Assembly: GCF_002250625.1 (NCBI RefSeq)
Contig: NZ_NMVQ01000043.1
Span: 1 to 64,000, forward strand
From: Enemella dayhoffiae
Lineage (GTDB): Bacteria; Actinomycetota; Actinomycetes; Propionibacteriales; Propionibacteriaceae
DNA length: 64,000 nucleotides
Direction: 5' to 3'
Shown here: piece by piece, positions 9,061 through 18,215 of the stretch
How the letters are laid out: every line of letters begins with the position of its first letter
How positions within the stretch are numbered: position 1 is the stretch's first letter
Program-made: the position numbers and the translations under genes
The notes under the pieces: model-generated
Databases searched by the model: none
The model's input: only the letters and a program-made list of their open reading frames with translations
What the model was told of the DNA's origin: nothing

Positions 9061-10469
9061 GCGACAGAAGCCCCTGGCGGGCGTTCGGCGTCCTGGCACT
9101 CATCGAGTTCTTGGCGGTCATGGACGCCTCGATCGTCAACATCGCCTTGCCGTCGATCGGCGATTCGCTCGGCTTCTCACCCACCATGCTGGCCTGGGTC
9201 GTCGACGGCTACCTGATCGGGCTGGCCGGTTTCATGCTGGTCGCCGGTCGCGCAACCGATTTGGTAGGCCGAAGGGCGCTCTTCCTCGCCGGCGTCGTGG
9301 CCTTCACTGGCTTCTCCGTCCTGTGCGCGGTTGCTGTTGCACCGTGGCAGTTGATCGCCAGCCGGGTCGGCCAAGGCGTCGGAGCCGCACTGGCCATGCC
9401 CTCGGCGATCGCCCTGATCACCGACCTGTTCCCGGCGGGGGCAGCTCGGAACAAGGCCCTCGCCGCGTTCAGCGGCATGGCTGGGGTGGCTGCTCCGATC
9501 GGCCTCGTGCTCGGTGGCGCACTCACCGCGACGAGCTGGCGTTGGATCTTCCTGATCAACATCCCAATTGGACTGTTCGTTGTCGTGGCCGGACTGCACC
9601 TCCTCCCGCGCGGGCAGCGCCGAACCGGGGCACACCTGGACATACTCAGCGCGTTGGGATTGACCGGCGGCCTCGTCTTCTTGACCGTGGCAGTGCTGCG
9701 CGGTGGAGCGCAGGGCTGGGAGTCTGTCCCAACATTGCTGCAATTCGGAGCCGCCGCAGCATTGCTGCTCACGTTCAGCCTCCGTCAGGCGGTCGGCCGC
9801 AATCCTCTGGTCCCACGTGAGCTGCTGCGATCACGAACCATCGCGATCGGAAACCTGATCTTCGTGCTTGTCGGCACCATCCTGCTCGGCACGTTCTTCA
9901 TCACCACCCTCTATCTCCAGCAAGTTCGGGGACTGGACCCCTTGTCGGCCGCCCTGGTCTATCTGCCCGTACCGGCCGCGATGTTGGCCGGCACCCAGCT
10001 CGCACCCAAGTTTCTCCGAGTAGGAGCGCCCAATACCCTGATGGGCGCCCTGGTTCTCCAGGCGATATCCCTCGCCGCATGGGCGGTGCTCATGCGAATA
10101 GAAGGCAGTCTGCTCCTCACCTTCGTCGTTCCCGCCACCGTATGGGCGCTCGGTCTCGGCGTCTCGATCGTGTGCTCATTCGTCGTCTGTACATCCGACG
10201 CAACACCACAACTTGCCGGAGCCGCATCCGGACTCGCGACCACCTCATACCAAGGAGGCGGCGCAATAGGGCTAGCCCTCCTCGCCCTCTTGGCTGACGT
10301 CAAGACCGACCATGCGGGAACCGGACCAATCGCACTCACGACAGGTTTCGCGGCGGCGCTGTGGGCCTCGTGCGCGATAGCTGTCATCGGAGCAATCGCC
10401 ACCCGTCTCATCACCGCATCTCGCAGGACATCAGGCGCCAGTGACCGCCAAAACGCGCTCGCGGAATAA
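9057..10469 (+). CDS. MFS drug:H+ antiporter, DHA2 (EmrB/QacA) family
   Basis: A 470-residue membrane protein with about 14 hydrophobic segments, the DHA2 layout. The N-terminus shows the family motif FLAVMDASIVNIALPSIG in helix 1. The loop between helices 2 and 3 reads GRATDLVGRRALF (motif A), and motif C-like GLVLGGALT appears in helix 5. It is translationally coupled to the SDR gene and divergent from the TetR gene, so it is probably induced with the reductase. Likely role: proton-driven export of a small hydrophobic compound. Confidence 0.88.
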   Translation: MSDRSPWRAFGVLALIEFLAVMDASIVNIALPSIGDSLGFSPTMLAWVVDGYLIGLAGFMLVAGRATDLVGRRALFLAGVVAFTGFSVLCAVAVAPWQLIASRVGQGVGAALAMPSAIALITDLFPAGAARNKALAAFSGMAGVAAPIGLVLGGALTATSWRWIFLINIPIGLFVVVAGLHLLPRGQRRTGAHLDILSALGLTGGLVFLTVAVLRGGAQGWESVPTLLQFGAAAALLLTFSLRQAVGRNPLVPRELLRSRTIAIGNLIFVLVGTILLGTFFITTLYLQQVRGLDPLSAALVYLPVPAAMLAGTQLAPKFLRVGAPNTLMGALVLQAISLAAWAVLMRIEGSLLLTFVVPATVWALGLGVSIVCSFVVCTSDATPQLAGAASGLATTSYQGGGAIGLALLALLADVKTDHAGTGPIALTTGFAAALWASCAIAVIGAIATRLITASRRTSGASDRQNALAE

Positions 10470-10613
10470 TTAGCGGCGTCGGTGCTCAGCTGCGGGCCTC
10501 CTCCCCGATCTCGTTTGCTTCTGATGGAGCGCCCGACTCGCGCCTCGATCCCCAACATGGTGTCACCATCTCGCACCACTCGAGCAGACGGGGCGAGAGA
10601 AAAAGGGCCAATC

Positions 10614-10706
10614 ATGGCGCACAGCAGATCGAGCATCGCTCCCTACGGCACCACCGTCCTCGAAGACCGTCTCGTTCGTCTGACGCCGGGCAAGTGCGAC
10701 CAGTGA
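10614..10706 (+). CDS. Small ORF of unknown function (30 residues)
   Basis: Between the MFS and AraC genes an ATG with a good ribosome site (AAAAAGG, 7-8 nt upstream) opens MAHSRSSIAPYGTTVLEDR and stops after LTPGKCDQ. No family resemblance is seen. It could be a leader peptide or the remnant of a longer gene. The rest of 10470-10717 holds nothing I recognise. Confidence 0.3.
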   Translation: MAHSRSSIAPYGTTVLEDRLVRLTPGKCDQ

Positions 10707-10717
10707 TGAGCTGACCG

Positions 10718-11660
10718 ATGGGACTCCGAGCTGAAGCTGCGAAGCGTTCGGTTACGCCCGAAACTCAATCGTTTCAGCCGATCCTGGCGCGGACGCGGAC
10801 GGTCCATTCGCCGGTCGGCCCGGTGGCGTACGACTGTGTGAAGGTGATCGTCGTCCGGTCCGGCTCGGCGATCCTGTTCAGCGAGTTCGGGCAAAAGCCC
10901 GTCAACGTCGGCGACGCGGTGATTCTCGGTGCGAACGTGCTGTGCGGCTCGGAGCCCGAAGGGCAGATCACTGTCACCACCATCTACCTGGACACCGACT
11001 ACGTGATCGACCAGGTGTTCTGGCAGCACGCCGGGCTGTTGCAGGATCGGCTCGAAGCCCAGGGGTTGGCCGAGACTGTTTACTCAGAGCCGGCGCAGGT
11101 ACTTCGCCTCGGTGAAGAGCGCGCGGGGATGCTGATGCCGTGGCTGGATGAGCTGGTCGAGCGGAGCATCGAGGGTGGCTTTCCCCGGAACTTCTACCGG
11201 ATGCAGGCGGTGTGGTTCAGCATCGCCCACGCAAATCGCCCCGTTCGTCAAGGTCTCGCCGGTACGGATATCGGCGTCGCAGCGCGCGCACATCCGACCC
11301 ACACTGCCACGGCATCGCCAGTTCGCGCCCTTGCGCGCCGAAGCCCGCCGCACAGCGGAGCTGCTGCACCGGGCACCGGAGGAACACTGGACCCTCGACG
11401 TCCTGGCCTCCAGGGTGCATCTGTCGCCCTCGCAGCTCAGCCGGGTGTTCATCGACGCCTACGGCAAGACGCCCCTAGCGTATCTGACCATGCTCCGCGC
11501 CGAACACCTTGCCAAGTCGTTGCGGGAGACCGACTTGCCGATCGAGACGGCGATGCGGGAGGTCGGCTGGCGCAGCCGCGGACACGCTGCCCAGCAGTTC
11601 CGCAAATACGTCGGGCTCACCCCCACCCGGTACCGGCAGTTGACCCTGCGCGCGAGCTGA
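10718..11660 (+). pseudogene. AraC-family regulator with a frameshift
   Basis: The first part (10718 to about 11230) encodes a cupin-type sensing domain, with YDCVKVIVVRSGSAILFSEF and VGDAVILGANVLCGSEPEG. The last part, in another frame, encodes the two helix-turn-helix motifs: WTLDVLASRVHLSPSQLSR and IETAMREVGWRSRGHAAQQF, ending FRKYVGLTPTRYRQ. The frames join cleanly if one A is removed from the AAA at 11233-11235, giving FSIAHAIAPFVKVSPVRI. A single-base insertion in that short run has therefore split the gene. Similar regulators are often found near large serine recombinases in actinobacterial elements. A sequencing error in the A run cannot be excluded. Confidence 0.8.
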
Positions 11661-11912
11661 ACGCCGCTCCCGATCTGAGCATCACGAGCGGGATATCGGG
11701 AGCATCCCGGCACCGAACCCCACCGGGCTGGAGACTTCCGGTAGGCCGGTATGTCCTACGTCAGGCGCACCACGAGTTCTCCTGACGGCCACCCTACCGA
11801 CCTCGTAGTCCGCTGACCGTCTCGACATACCTGCTGGTTCTCCTGGCGCACCTCGTTGGTGCACCGCCGCCCTCTGCTGGGCGCGGTCTATGCCGGGAGG
11901 AGGCCAGAGCAG
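11661..11912. other. Non-coding spacer
   Basis: No gene, RNA or strong terminator is seen. The right end carries the ribosome site (GGGAGGAGG) of the following ArdC-like start. Confidence 0.5.
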
Positions 11913-13131
11913 ATGGCGACGAGGCAGGAAGCCCGCGAAGCAAGCGAGGCGAAGCTCGACGAGCTGCACGAGAAGCTGACCGGCGCGGTCGAGCGGCTGG
12001 TGTCGGGGCCCGATTGGGGCTACCTCAACGTCCGCGAACGTGACCAGAACGGCCGTGAGGTCCGCACCGTGCAGCTCGATCCCGAACGTGCTCCGCTGAT
12101 CGAGTGGGCGTTCAAGGCCTACGCCTCGGGGAACTGGACCGTCAGCCAGCTCCACGACGAACTCACCTCCCGTGGACTGCTCAGCCTGCCCACCCCGAAA
12201 CGCCCGTCCAAGCCGCTCGCGGTGTCCTCAGTGCACCGGCTGCTGACCAACCCGTACTACAAGGGCGATGTCACCTACCGCGGCGTCAACTACAAGGGCG
12301 CCCACGCACCGCTCGTGCCGGCCGAGGTCTGGTACCAGGTGCAGGCGGTGCTCACCGCGCACAAGTCTGCCGCCGAGGCCACGCAGGTCCACGACCACTA
12401 CCTCAAAGGCACCATCCACTGCGGGCTGTGCGGGTCCCGGCTGATCGTGTCCAACGCGAAGAACCGGCACGGCAACGTCTACTGCTACTTCTTCTGCTCC
12501 GGCCGGCACTCCAAGCGCACCGACTGTGCCCGCGGGGCGGTCCTGATCGCCGACGTGGAGAAGCTGATCGAGGACTACTACCAGCGCATCCAGATCACCC
12601 CCGCCCACTGCGAAGCCCTCGCCGGGATGCTGCACCACGAGTTCGACCAGCTCATGGCCGCCGAGACCGACGAACTCGCCCGCCTCACCATCCGTCGCGA
12701 CCGGCTCCAGCACGAACAAGAACGACTGCTGCAAGCCCACTACGCCGACGCCATCCCGCTGTCCCTGCTCAAACGAGAACAAGACCGCATCCTCACCGAA
12801 CTGGACAGCATCAACCGCCGCATCGATGCCCACCACGGCGAGTACGCCGACGCCCGCGCCCATCTGGACGACGCTCTGAACCTGCTGGAGAACTGCGCCG
12901 AAATCTACGCCCGGTGCGACGACGCCAACCGGCGCCTGTGCAACCAGGCCTTCTTCACCAAGGTCTACATCGAGGAGGACGACGAACTCCGCGTCGAGAA
13001 CAACCAGCCCTTCGAGATGCTGCTCGACCCCGAGGTCAACGCCAACGCCCTCAACTGGGCTCAGAACGGCGACAAGGCCCGAACCCAGCCCAATGATTCT
13101 TCGGGCAAGGGTTCGAGCCTTGTGCGCGGGG
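11913..13131 (+). pseudogene. Large serine recombinase remnant fused to the N-terminus of an ArdC-like antirestriction gene
   Basis: The first about 35 codons (MATRQEAREASEAKLDELHEK through LVSGPDW, in pieces) match the start of ArdC-type proteins and have a good GGAGGA ribosome site. At about 12015 the frame switches directly into the recombinase domain at GYLNVRERDQNGREVRTVQL. It continues through SVHRLLTNPYYKGDV, the zinc ribbon (CGLCG ... C ... C, residues about 168-205) and the long coiled coil of large serine recombinases. The N-terminal resolvase domain with the catalytic serine is absent. A deletion has therefore joined two genes in frame and removed about 150 recombinase residues. 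The frame has no stop of its own: it runs on antisense through the tRNA-Ala gene (ELRGLEPLTPCLQSRC) to 13880. Confidence 0.8.
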
Positions 13132-13204
13132 TGGAGCTAAGGGGACTCGAACCCCTAACCCCCTGCTTGCAAAGCAGGTGCGCTACCAATTGCGCCATAG
13201 CCCC
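13132..13204 (-). tRNA. tRNA-Ala, anticodon TGC
   Basis: A 73-nt cloverleaf on the minus strand begins GGGGCTATGGCGC and ends TTAGCTCCA. The acceptor stem GGGGCTA pairs with TAGCTCC, allowing a G-U pair. The anticodon arm is CCTGC-TTTGCAA-GCAGG with TGC at the centre, and the T arm is AGGGG-TTCGAGT-CCCCT. CCA is not encoded after the discriminator A. The recombinase remnant abuts its 3' end, so this gene was very probably the integration site of the element to the left. A degenerate copy of its 5' part lies at 19993-20042. Confidence 0.95.
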
Positions 13205-13228
13205 GCGGCCGCGTACGGCCGATGGCAC

Positions 13229-13257
13229 AGGCTATGCCACCGGCGCGGACACGGCAA
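13229..13257 (-). promoter_or_regulatory. Promoter of tRNA-Ala
   Basis: On the minus strand TTGCCG (13257-13252) and TAGCCT (13234-13229) are 17 bp apart, a sigma-70-like -35/-10 pair, about 25 nt upstream of the mature tRNA 5' end. Confidence 0.6.
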
Positions 13258-13265
13258 ATGCCAAC

Positions 13266-13292
13266 GGCGCCAGCCCCGAGGGGGCCGGCGCC
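13266..13292 (-). terminator. Terminator of the sugar-transport operon
   Basis: A GC-rich hairpin has arms GGCGCC-a-GCCCC and GGGGC-c-GGCGCC around a 3-nt loop. It lies about 20 nt after the stop of the substrate-binding protein gene. There is no real T run, which is common for high-GC actinobacterial terminators. Confidence 0.7.
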
Positions 13293-13312
13293 GTGGGCGT
13301 ACGCAGTGACCG

Positions 13313-14245
13313 TCAGTCCTGCAGGAGTTGGCCCGGGAGCTGGAAGTCGTTCTTCTCGGGGGCCTTGCCCGTCTCGACCTGGGCCTTGATGAGCTCGACG
13401 ACCTTGCCGGAGATCGCGCGCCAGTCCTGCGCGACGGTGGACTTGAAGTTGCCCTGCTTCTTGATCTCGGCGAGCGCGAAGTCCTGGCCGTCGACGCCGG
13501 CGACCGGCACCTTCTTGCTTGCGGCGTCCAGTGCCTGCACCGCGCCGAGAGCCGGCTCGTCCCAGCCACCCCAGATGCCCTTGATGGCGTCGCCGTTGGC
13601 CGAGATCGCGTCCTGCACGGACTTGCGGGCGTTGTCGACCGGACCGGGGACGTTCACGTGGATCTTCTGGATTGTCATGCCTTGCTCTGTGAGCACCTTC
13701 TCGGCGCCCTTGGCCCGCGCGTTCACCCCGGGGTGCGGGTCGTGGGTCAGCATGACCACGAGCCCCTTGGTGCCACCCATCGAGGCGACGAGGGACTCCG
13801 CGCTCATCTTGCCGAGCCCCGCGTTGTCGGACGCCACGTTGGCGGTGACGCCGTCGACGGGTGCGGCGTCGATGGTGTAGACGGGCACCTTGGCGTTCTT
13901 GGCGGCCTTAAGCCCCAGGGAGGCCTGGGTGGGATCGCCCGAGACCATCACGATGGCGCTCGGCTTCTGGACCGCTGCGTCCTGGAACGCACTGTTGAGC
14001 TTGCTCATGTCACCGGCGGTGTCGGTCACCGACACCGACCAGCCCAGCGGGCTGGCCTGCGACTTGAATTCGTCGACGGCCTTCTTGGTGGCCGCGTTGG
14101 CGAGGTAGGGCGTGACGATGGCGATTTTGACCTGCTTAGCCGTCGCACCACCTTCGGAGCCGGAGGAGCCGCCGGAGCAGCCTGTCAGGGCCAGCATTGC
14201 CGTTGCGAACACGGCAATGATGGCGCGGATGCGCGCTGTGAACAT
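13313..14245 (-). CDS. Sugar ABC transporter substrate-binding lipoprotein (RbsB type)
   Basis: A 310-residue exported lipoprotein. The signal peptide ends in the lipobox LALTGC, so the mature protein is anchored by its N-terminal Cys after a Gly/Ser-rich linker. The rest is a periplasmic-binding-protein fold of the ribose/galactose family (KIAIVTPYLANAATKKAVDEF in pieces, VMVSGDPTQASLGLKAAKNA in pieces, VPVAGVDGQDFALAEIK). I prefer the ATG at 14245 with GGAAGAGAG upstream; an in-frame start at 14263 precedes the signal peptide poorly. It is the last gene of the operon, 27 nt after the kinase, and is followed by a terminator. It should deliver a sugar or polyol to the permease and ATPase encoded upstream. 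Confidence 0.9.
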   Translation of the reverse strand: MFTARIRAIIAVFATAMLALTGCSGGSSGSEGGATAKQVKIAIVTPYLANAATKKAVDEFKSQASPLGWSVSVTDTAGDMSKLNSAFQDAAVQKPSAIVMVSGDPTQASLGLKAAKNAKVPVYTIDAAPVDGVTANVASDNAGLGKMSAESLVASMGGTKGLVVMLTHDPHPGVNARAKGAEKVLTEQGMTIQKIHVNVPGPVDNARKSVQDAISANGDAIKGIWGGWDEPALGAVQALDAASKKVPVAGVDGQDFALAEIKKQGNFKSTVAQDWRAISGKVVELIKAQVETGKAPEKNDFQLPGQLLQD

Positions 14246-14272
14246 CGTGATCTCTCTTCCCACGTCGTTGTG

Positions 14273-15742
14273 TCAAGGAATTCGGTTGGACAGGTCGTGA
14301 AAGGTCGTCGCCAGCGCCTCGTACAAACGCAGGTGCTGGGCGATACGGGCGTCGGACAGCGGCGAGCGGGGTCGCGTACGCACGACTCCGTCGTCCTGTC
14401 GGAAGATGGGGTCCAGGGCGAGGGCGTCGCCGGTCGCCTCGGCCGCCCAGGCCGCCGCCGACCGCGCTCCCACCATGTCGAGATCGGCGGAAGTGGTGAG
14501 GATGTCGGCGCCGAAGGCGTCGGCCAGCAGCTGGCGCCACGCCGGCGAACGCGATCCGCCGCCCACCAGTGGCAGCGCCGAGGGCGGGCCACCCATGAGG
14601 TCGGCGGCGCAGCGCAGGTCCAGCGCCACTCCGAGCAGCACGGCCAGGTACAGGTCCTCGGGCTGCGTCCCCGCGTCGACCCCTACGAACGCCCCCCGGG
14701 CCGCGATGTCGCGCACCGGCGTACGCGCGCCGCTCAGCGAGGGCAGGCACAGCGGGAGGTGGGCAGGATCGACGACGTCGAGCCGCTCCCGGGCGCGGCG
14801 GTCGGCCGTGGCGAAATCGACATCGCCGAGCAGGTAGCGGCGGGCCCAGTCGGCCGCCGCACCGCCACTGAGGACCGCGCCGATCCGCAGGCACGCTGAG
14901 CCCGGCAGCGAGAGGTGGTGCACCGCGCCGACCCGGGGGACCTCGGGGGTGGGACCCACCGCGGCGACCCACGCGGAGGTCCCCAGATAGAGGTACGCGC
15001 TGCCCGGGTCGAGCCCGATGAACCCATGGGTCGTCGATCCGGCGTCGCCCAGCGCGTGCACGAGCGGGATCCCCGCCCGCAGCCCCAGCTCGCGGGCCGC
15101 GTCGGGAGCAAGGACGCCGGCCACCGCGGGGGCGTCCTCGAGGCGCGGCATGGCGTGCGGCGGCAGGCCCGCGGCCTCGACGAGCGTCGGCTCCCAGCGG
15201 CGGCGGCCGAAGTCCATCAACCCCGTGGTGGCGGCGGTGGTCGCGTCGCAGACCGCGGCGCCCCCGGCCCGCACGATGACGTGGCCCGGCGCCCCGAGCA
15301 GCGCCGCCTCGGTCCGCTCGAGCACGCCCGGCTCGTGGTGCCCCAGCCACCGGGCCTTGGCCGTGATGCTCGTCCCGTCCTGTTCGTTGGCCGTCAGGGC
15401 GTCCCACTCCGGGACATCGCTGCGTACCTCGTCGGCCTCGGCCGTCGCCCGGTCGTCGCTGTAGAGGATGGCCGGACGCAACGCCGCACCGTCTGGCCCC
15501 ACGCAGGTGAGGGTCTGCATCTGGCCGGTGAACCCGATCGCCGAGACGGAGTCGTCGGCGGCTCCGGTCGCACGCACGGCTTGCACGAGGGCGTTCCACC
15601 AGTCCGCGGGGTCCTGCTCGTGCACACGGCCCGCCCAATGGGTCGTCAGGGGGGCGTGGCCGGCCCCGAGCACGCGGCCCGCCGGGTCGAACACCGCGGC
15701 CTTGACGACGCTGGTGCCGAGGTCGACGCCGAGGACCGTCAT
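14273..15742 (-). CDS. FGGY-family carbohydrate kinase, xylulokinase-like
   Basis: A 489-residue sugar kinase with the two-domain actin-like fold. The phosphate-1 loop is LGVDLGTSVVKAAVFD at the N-terminus. TGQMQTL and ILYSDDRA follow, as in xylulokinase-like members. The likely catalytic aspartate sits in HALGDAGSTTHG near residue 265, and the adenosine region is PLVGGGSRSPAWRQLLAD. Its ATG overlaps the permease stop (ATGA), so it is translated with the transporter. It should phosphorylate the imported compound. The exact sugar is not readable from sequence; the TrpA-like lyase at the head of the operon suggests that the phosphorylated product is cleaved by retro-aldol chemistry. Confidence 0.9.
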   Translation of the reverse strand: MTVLGVDLGTSVVKAAVFDPAGRVLGAGHAPLTTHWAGRVHEQDPADWWNALVQAVRATGAADDSVSAIGFTGQMQTLTCVGPDGAALRPAILYSDDRATAEADEVRSDVPEWDALTANEQDGTSITAKARWLGHHEPGVLERTEAALLGAPGHVIVRAGGAAVCDATTAATTGLMDFGRRRWEPTLVEAAGLPPHAMPRLEDAPAVAGVLAPDAARELGLRAGIPLVHALGDAGSTTHGFIGLDPGSAYLYLGTSAWVAAVGPTPEVPRVGAVHHLSLPGSACLRIGAVLSGGAAADWARRYLLGDVDFATADRRARERLDVVDPAHLPLCLPSLSGARTPVRDIAARGAFVGVDAGTQPEDLYLAVLLGVALDLRCAADLMGGPPSALPLVGGGSRSPAWRQLLADAFGADILTTSADLDMVGARSAAAWAAEATGDALALDPIFRQDDGVVRTRPRSPLSDARIAQHLRLYEALATTFHDLSNRIP

Positions 15743-16719
15743 GACGGCCTCCGCGACAACCGGCTGAGGCTCACGGCCAGGATGATGATGAGGCCGGTGA
15801 GCACCTGCTGGACGTAACTGTTGACCTGGACGATGTTGAGGCCGTTGTTGAGTACGCCGACGATGCCCAGACCGACCAGTGTTCCCCCGATGGTCGGGAC
15901 GGCCGCACGCGACAGGGTGATGCCGAGGAAGACCGCGGCGATCGAGTTCAGCATCATCGCGTCGCCGGCCGTCGGGTGTCCCGAGGCCAGCCGCGCGGTG
16001 AGGATCGTGCCCGCCAGCGCCGCGCTGGCCCCCGACACGCAGAACGCCAGCAAGCGAACCAGGCGCGCATTGACCCCCGACAGCCGCGCCGCCTCGGCGT
16101 TGCCGCCCACGGCGTACCAGGAGCGGCCGAGGGTGGTCTTGCTGAGCGTGAACCACACGACGGCCCCGACCACGACGGCATAGAGCACGACGAGCGGGAT
16201 CCCGCCCACCCGCTCCTGGCCGAGGTTCACGAACGCCGGGGGCAGCCCGAAGATCGTCGTGCCGTTGCTCAGCAGCAGCGCAAGGCCGCTGAAGGCCGTC
16301 ATGGTGGCCAGGGTGGCGATGAACGCCGACAACCCGAGATAGGAGACGAGGAACCCGTTGAACAGCCCGGCAGCGAGGCCGATGGCGAGGGCCAGGGCCA
16401 CGACGAGCACGATGGGTCGTCCGGCCAGCAACTGGCCCGCGGCGACCACACCGACGAGCGAGGCCAGGCTGCCCACCGACAGGTCGAAGTCGCCGACGGC
16501 CATCACCACGGTCTGGCCGATCGCCACGATGGCCAGGACCGCGAGCTGTTCGAGGATGTTGATCCCGTTCTCGGGCGTGGCGAACACTTCGGGCCGCAGG
16601 GCGGTGAACAGCAGCAGGAGCGCGACCAGACCCAGCAGCGTGCCCAGTTGGGCGACTCGGCGGTAGAGGTCCCTCCCGGCCCTCTTCGGTGCGGGCGTCA
16701 CGTCGGCGTGGGAGCTCAT
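15739..16719 (-). CDS. Sugar ABC transporter permease (RbsC type)
   Basis: A 326-residue integral membrane protein with about 8-10 hydrophobic helices. Family landmarks are TVVMAVGDFDLSVGS near residue 95, AGLFNGFLVSYLGLSAFIAT (residues about 140-160) and the EAA-like stretch YAVGGNAEAARLSGV near residue 210. It would form the channel for the RbsA-type ATPase, whose stop codon it overlaps by 4 nt (ATGA). Confidence 0.92.
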   Translation of the reverse strand: MSSHADVTPAPKRAGRDLYRRVAQLGTLLGLVALLLLFTALRPEVFATPENGINILEQLAVLAIVAIGQTVVMAVGDFDLSVGSLASLVGVVAAGQLLAGRPIVLVVALALAIGLAAGLFNGFLVSYLGLSAFIATLATMTAFSGLALLLSNGTTIFGLPPAFVNLGQERVGGIPLVVLYAVVVGAVVWFTLSKTTLGRSWYAVGGNAEAARLSGVNARLVRLLAFCVSGASAALAGTILTARLASGHPTAGDAMMLNSIAAVFLGITLSRAAVPTIGGTLVGLGIVGVLNNGLNIVQVNSYVQQVLTGLIIILAVSLSRLSRRPS

Positions 16720-18215
16720 GATTCCTCCGGCTTGCGGTAGCAGTGGGTCAGGACCTGTTGTTCGGTGGCGCCGGCCGCGGGGATCCGCGCGCTCACGCGG
16801 CCCTCCCGCAGCACGAGGATCTCGTCGCAGACGCTCAGCAGCTCGGTGATCTCGCTGGACACCACGAGCACGGTCACCCCGGCGTCGGCCAGGTCGCCGA
16901 TCAGGTCGTGGATCTCCTGCTTGGTGCCCACGTCGATCCCGCGCGTCGGCTCGTCGAGCAGCAGCAGCCGCGGTTGGCGGCGCAGGTACTTGCCGAGGAC
17001 GACCTTCTGTTGGTTGCCGCCCGACAGCTGTTCCACCGGTTGGCGGATGGACGCGGCGCGTATGGCGAGGTCGTCCATCGTCGTCCGCGCCAGGGCGGAC
17101 ACCCGCCGCCTGCTGACGACACCGCCGCTGCTGACCTGGTCGAGGTTGGCGAGGGCGATGTTGTCCTCGATCGAGTCGGCCAGCACCAGGGCCTGGGAGC
17201 GGCGTTCCTCGGGGACGAGGGCGACCCCGCGGCGCATCCGCGTCCGGATGGAGGCGCCCGACAGTTCCGTGCCCTCGAACGTGATCGTCCCGGTGCGGGC
17301 ACGCTGGGCCCCGGCGAGCGTGCGGAGCAGCTCGCTGCGCCCCGAACCCGCGAGCCCGGCCACGCCGAGCACGCGGCCCGCTTCCGCGGTGAACGAGACG
17401 TCCCGCAGTCGGTTGCCGGTCAGGGACTCGACCACGAGGGAGGCCTCGGCGCCGGCTGGTAGCTTGGGGCGCGAGCGCGTCTCATGGGTGCGGCCGATCA
17501 TCGTCGCCACCACGGTGGGCTCGTCGACCTCGAAGGTCGGTCTGGTCCACACGTGGTGGCCGTTGCGCATCACCGTGATGACGTCGGTCAGCGCGAAGAT
17601 CTCGTTCATGCGGTGAGAAACGTAGAGGATGGCCACCCCCGTGGCCTTCAGCCCGGCCAGCACCGCGAAGAACTGCTCGATCTCTTGGTCAGTCAGGGCG
17701 GCGGTGGGCTCGTCGAGGATGAGGACGCGGGCCTCGCGGGCGAGGGCGCGGGCCACCGCCACCATGGTTTGCTGCACGGGGGACAGCTCGCTGACCGGCA
17801 CTGTCATCGGCAACCGCTGGCCGAGTTCGGCCAGCACGGCTTCGGCCCGACGCCGCTGGCGCTGGCGGTGGATCAGGCTGCCGGAGGTCTCGTGCCGGGT
17901 GCCGAGGAAGATGTTGTCGGCGACCGGGAGCGCGCCGACCAGCAGCAGCTCCTGGGGCAGCGCCACGACACCGGCGTTCTGGGCCTCGTGGACGGTGGCC
18001 GGGGCGTACGTCTCCCCGCGGAGGATCATGGCGCCCCCCGACGGCGTCACCGCTCCGGAGAGCATCTTGATGACGGTCGACTTGCCCGCCCCGTTCTCGC
18101 CCATCAGGCCGTGGATCGTCCCCGGCATCAGCGACATGCCCATGTCGGCCACGACATCGACCGACCCGTACCTCTTCGTGAGACCGGTCGCGGTCAGCAC
18201 GGGGGCGTCCGTCAT
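16716..18215 (-). CDS. Sugar ABC transporter ATPase (RbsA type, two nucleotide-binding domains)
   Basis: A 499-residue fusion of two ABC cassettes, as in RbsA/XylG. The first domain has Walker A GENGAGKST, an altered signature LSPVQQ, and Walker B VLILDEPTAAL. The second has the degenerate Walker A GLAGSGRSELL typical of this family, signature LSGGNQQ, and LLLLDEPTRGIDVGTK. I use the ATG at 18215 (MTDAPVL), which overlaps the GntR stop (ATGA); the in-frame start 9 nt upstream has no advantage. It energises uptake through the permease and the RbsB-type lipoprotein. Confidence 0.93.
   Translation of the reverse strand: MTDAPVLTATGLTKRYGSVDVVADMGMSLMPGTIHGLMGENGAGKSTVIKMLSGAVTPSGGAMILRGETYAPATVHEAQNAGVVALPQELLLVGALPVADNIFLGTRHETSGSLIHRQRQRRRAEAVLAELGQRLPMTVPVSELSPVQQTMVAVARALAREARVLILDEPTAALTDQEIEQFFAVLAGLKATGVAILYVSHRMNEIFALTDVITVMRNGHHVWTRPTFEVDEPTVVATMIGRTHETRSRPKLPAGAEASLVVESLTGNRLRDVSFTAEAGRVLGVAGLAGSGRSELLRTLAGAQRARTGTITFEGTELSGASIRTRMRRGVALVPEERRSQALVLADSIEDNIALANLDQVSSGGVVSRRRVSALARTTMDDLAIRAASIRQPVEQLSGGNQQKVVLGKYLRRQPRLLLLDEPTRGIDVGTKQEIHDLIGDLADAGVTVLVVSSEITELLSVCDEILVLREGRVSARIPAAGATEQQVLTHCYRKPEES

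Noticed and set aside
13205-13880. Continuation of the recombinase frame beyond the tRNA
   Set aside because: This part is antisense to tRNA-Ala and to the substrate-binding protein gene; it is an overrun caused by lack of a stop, not a real domain.
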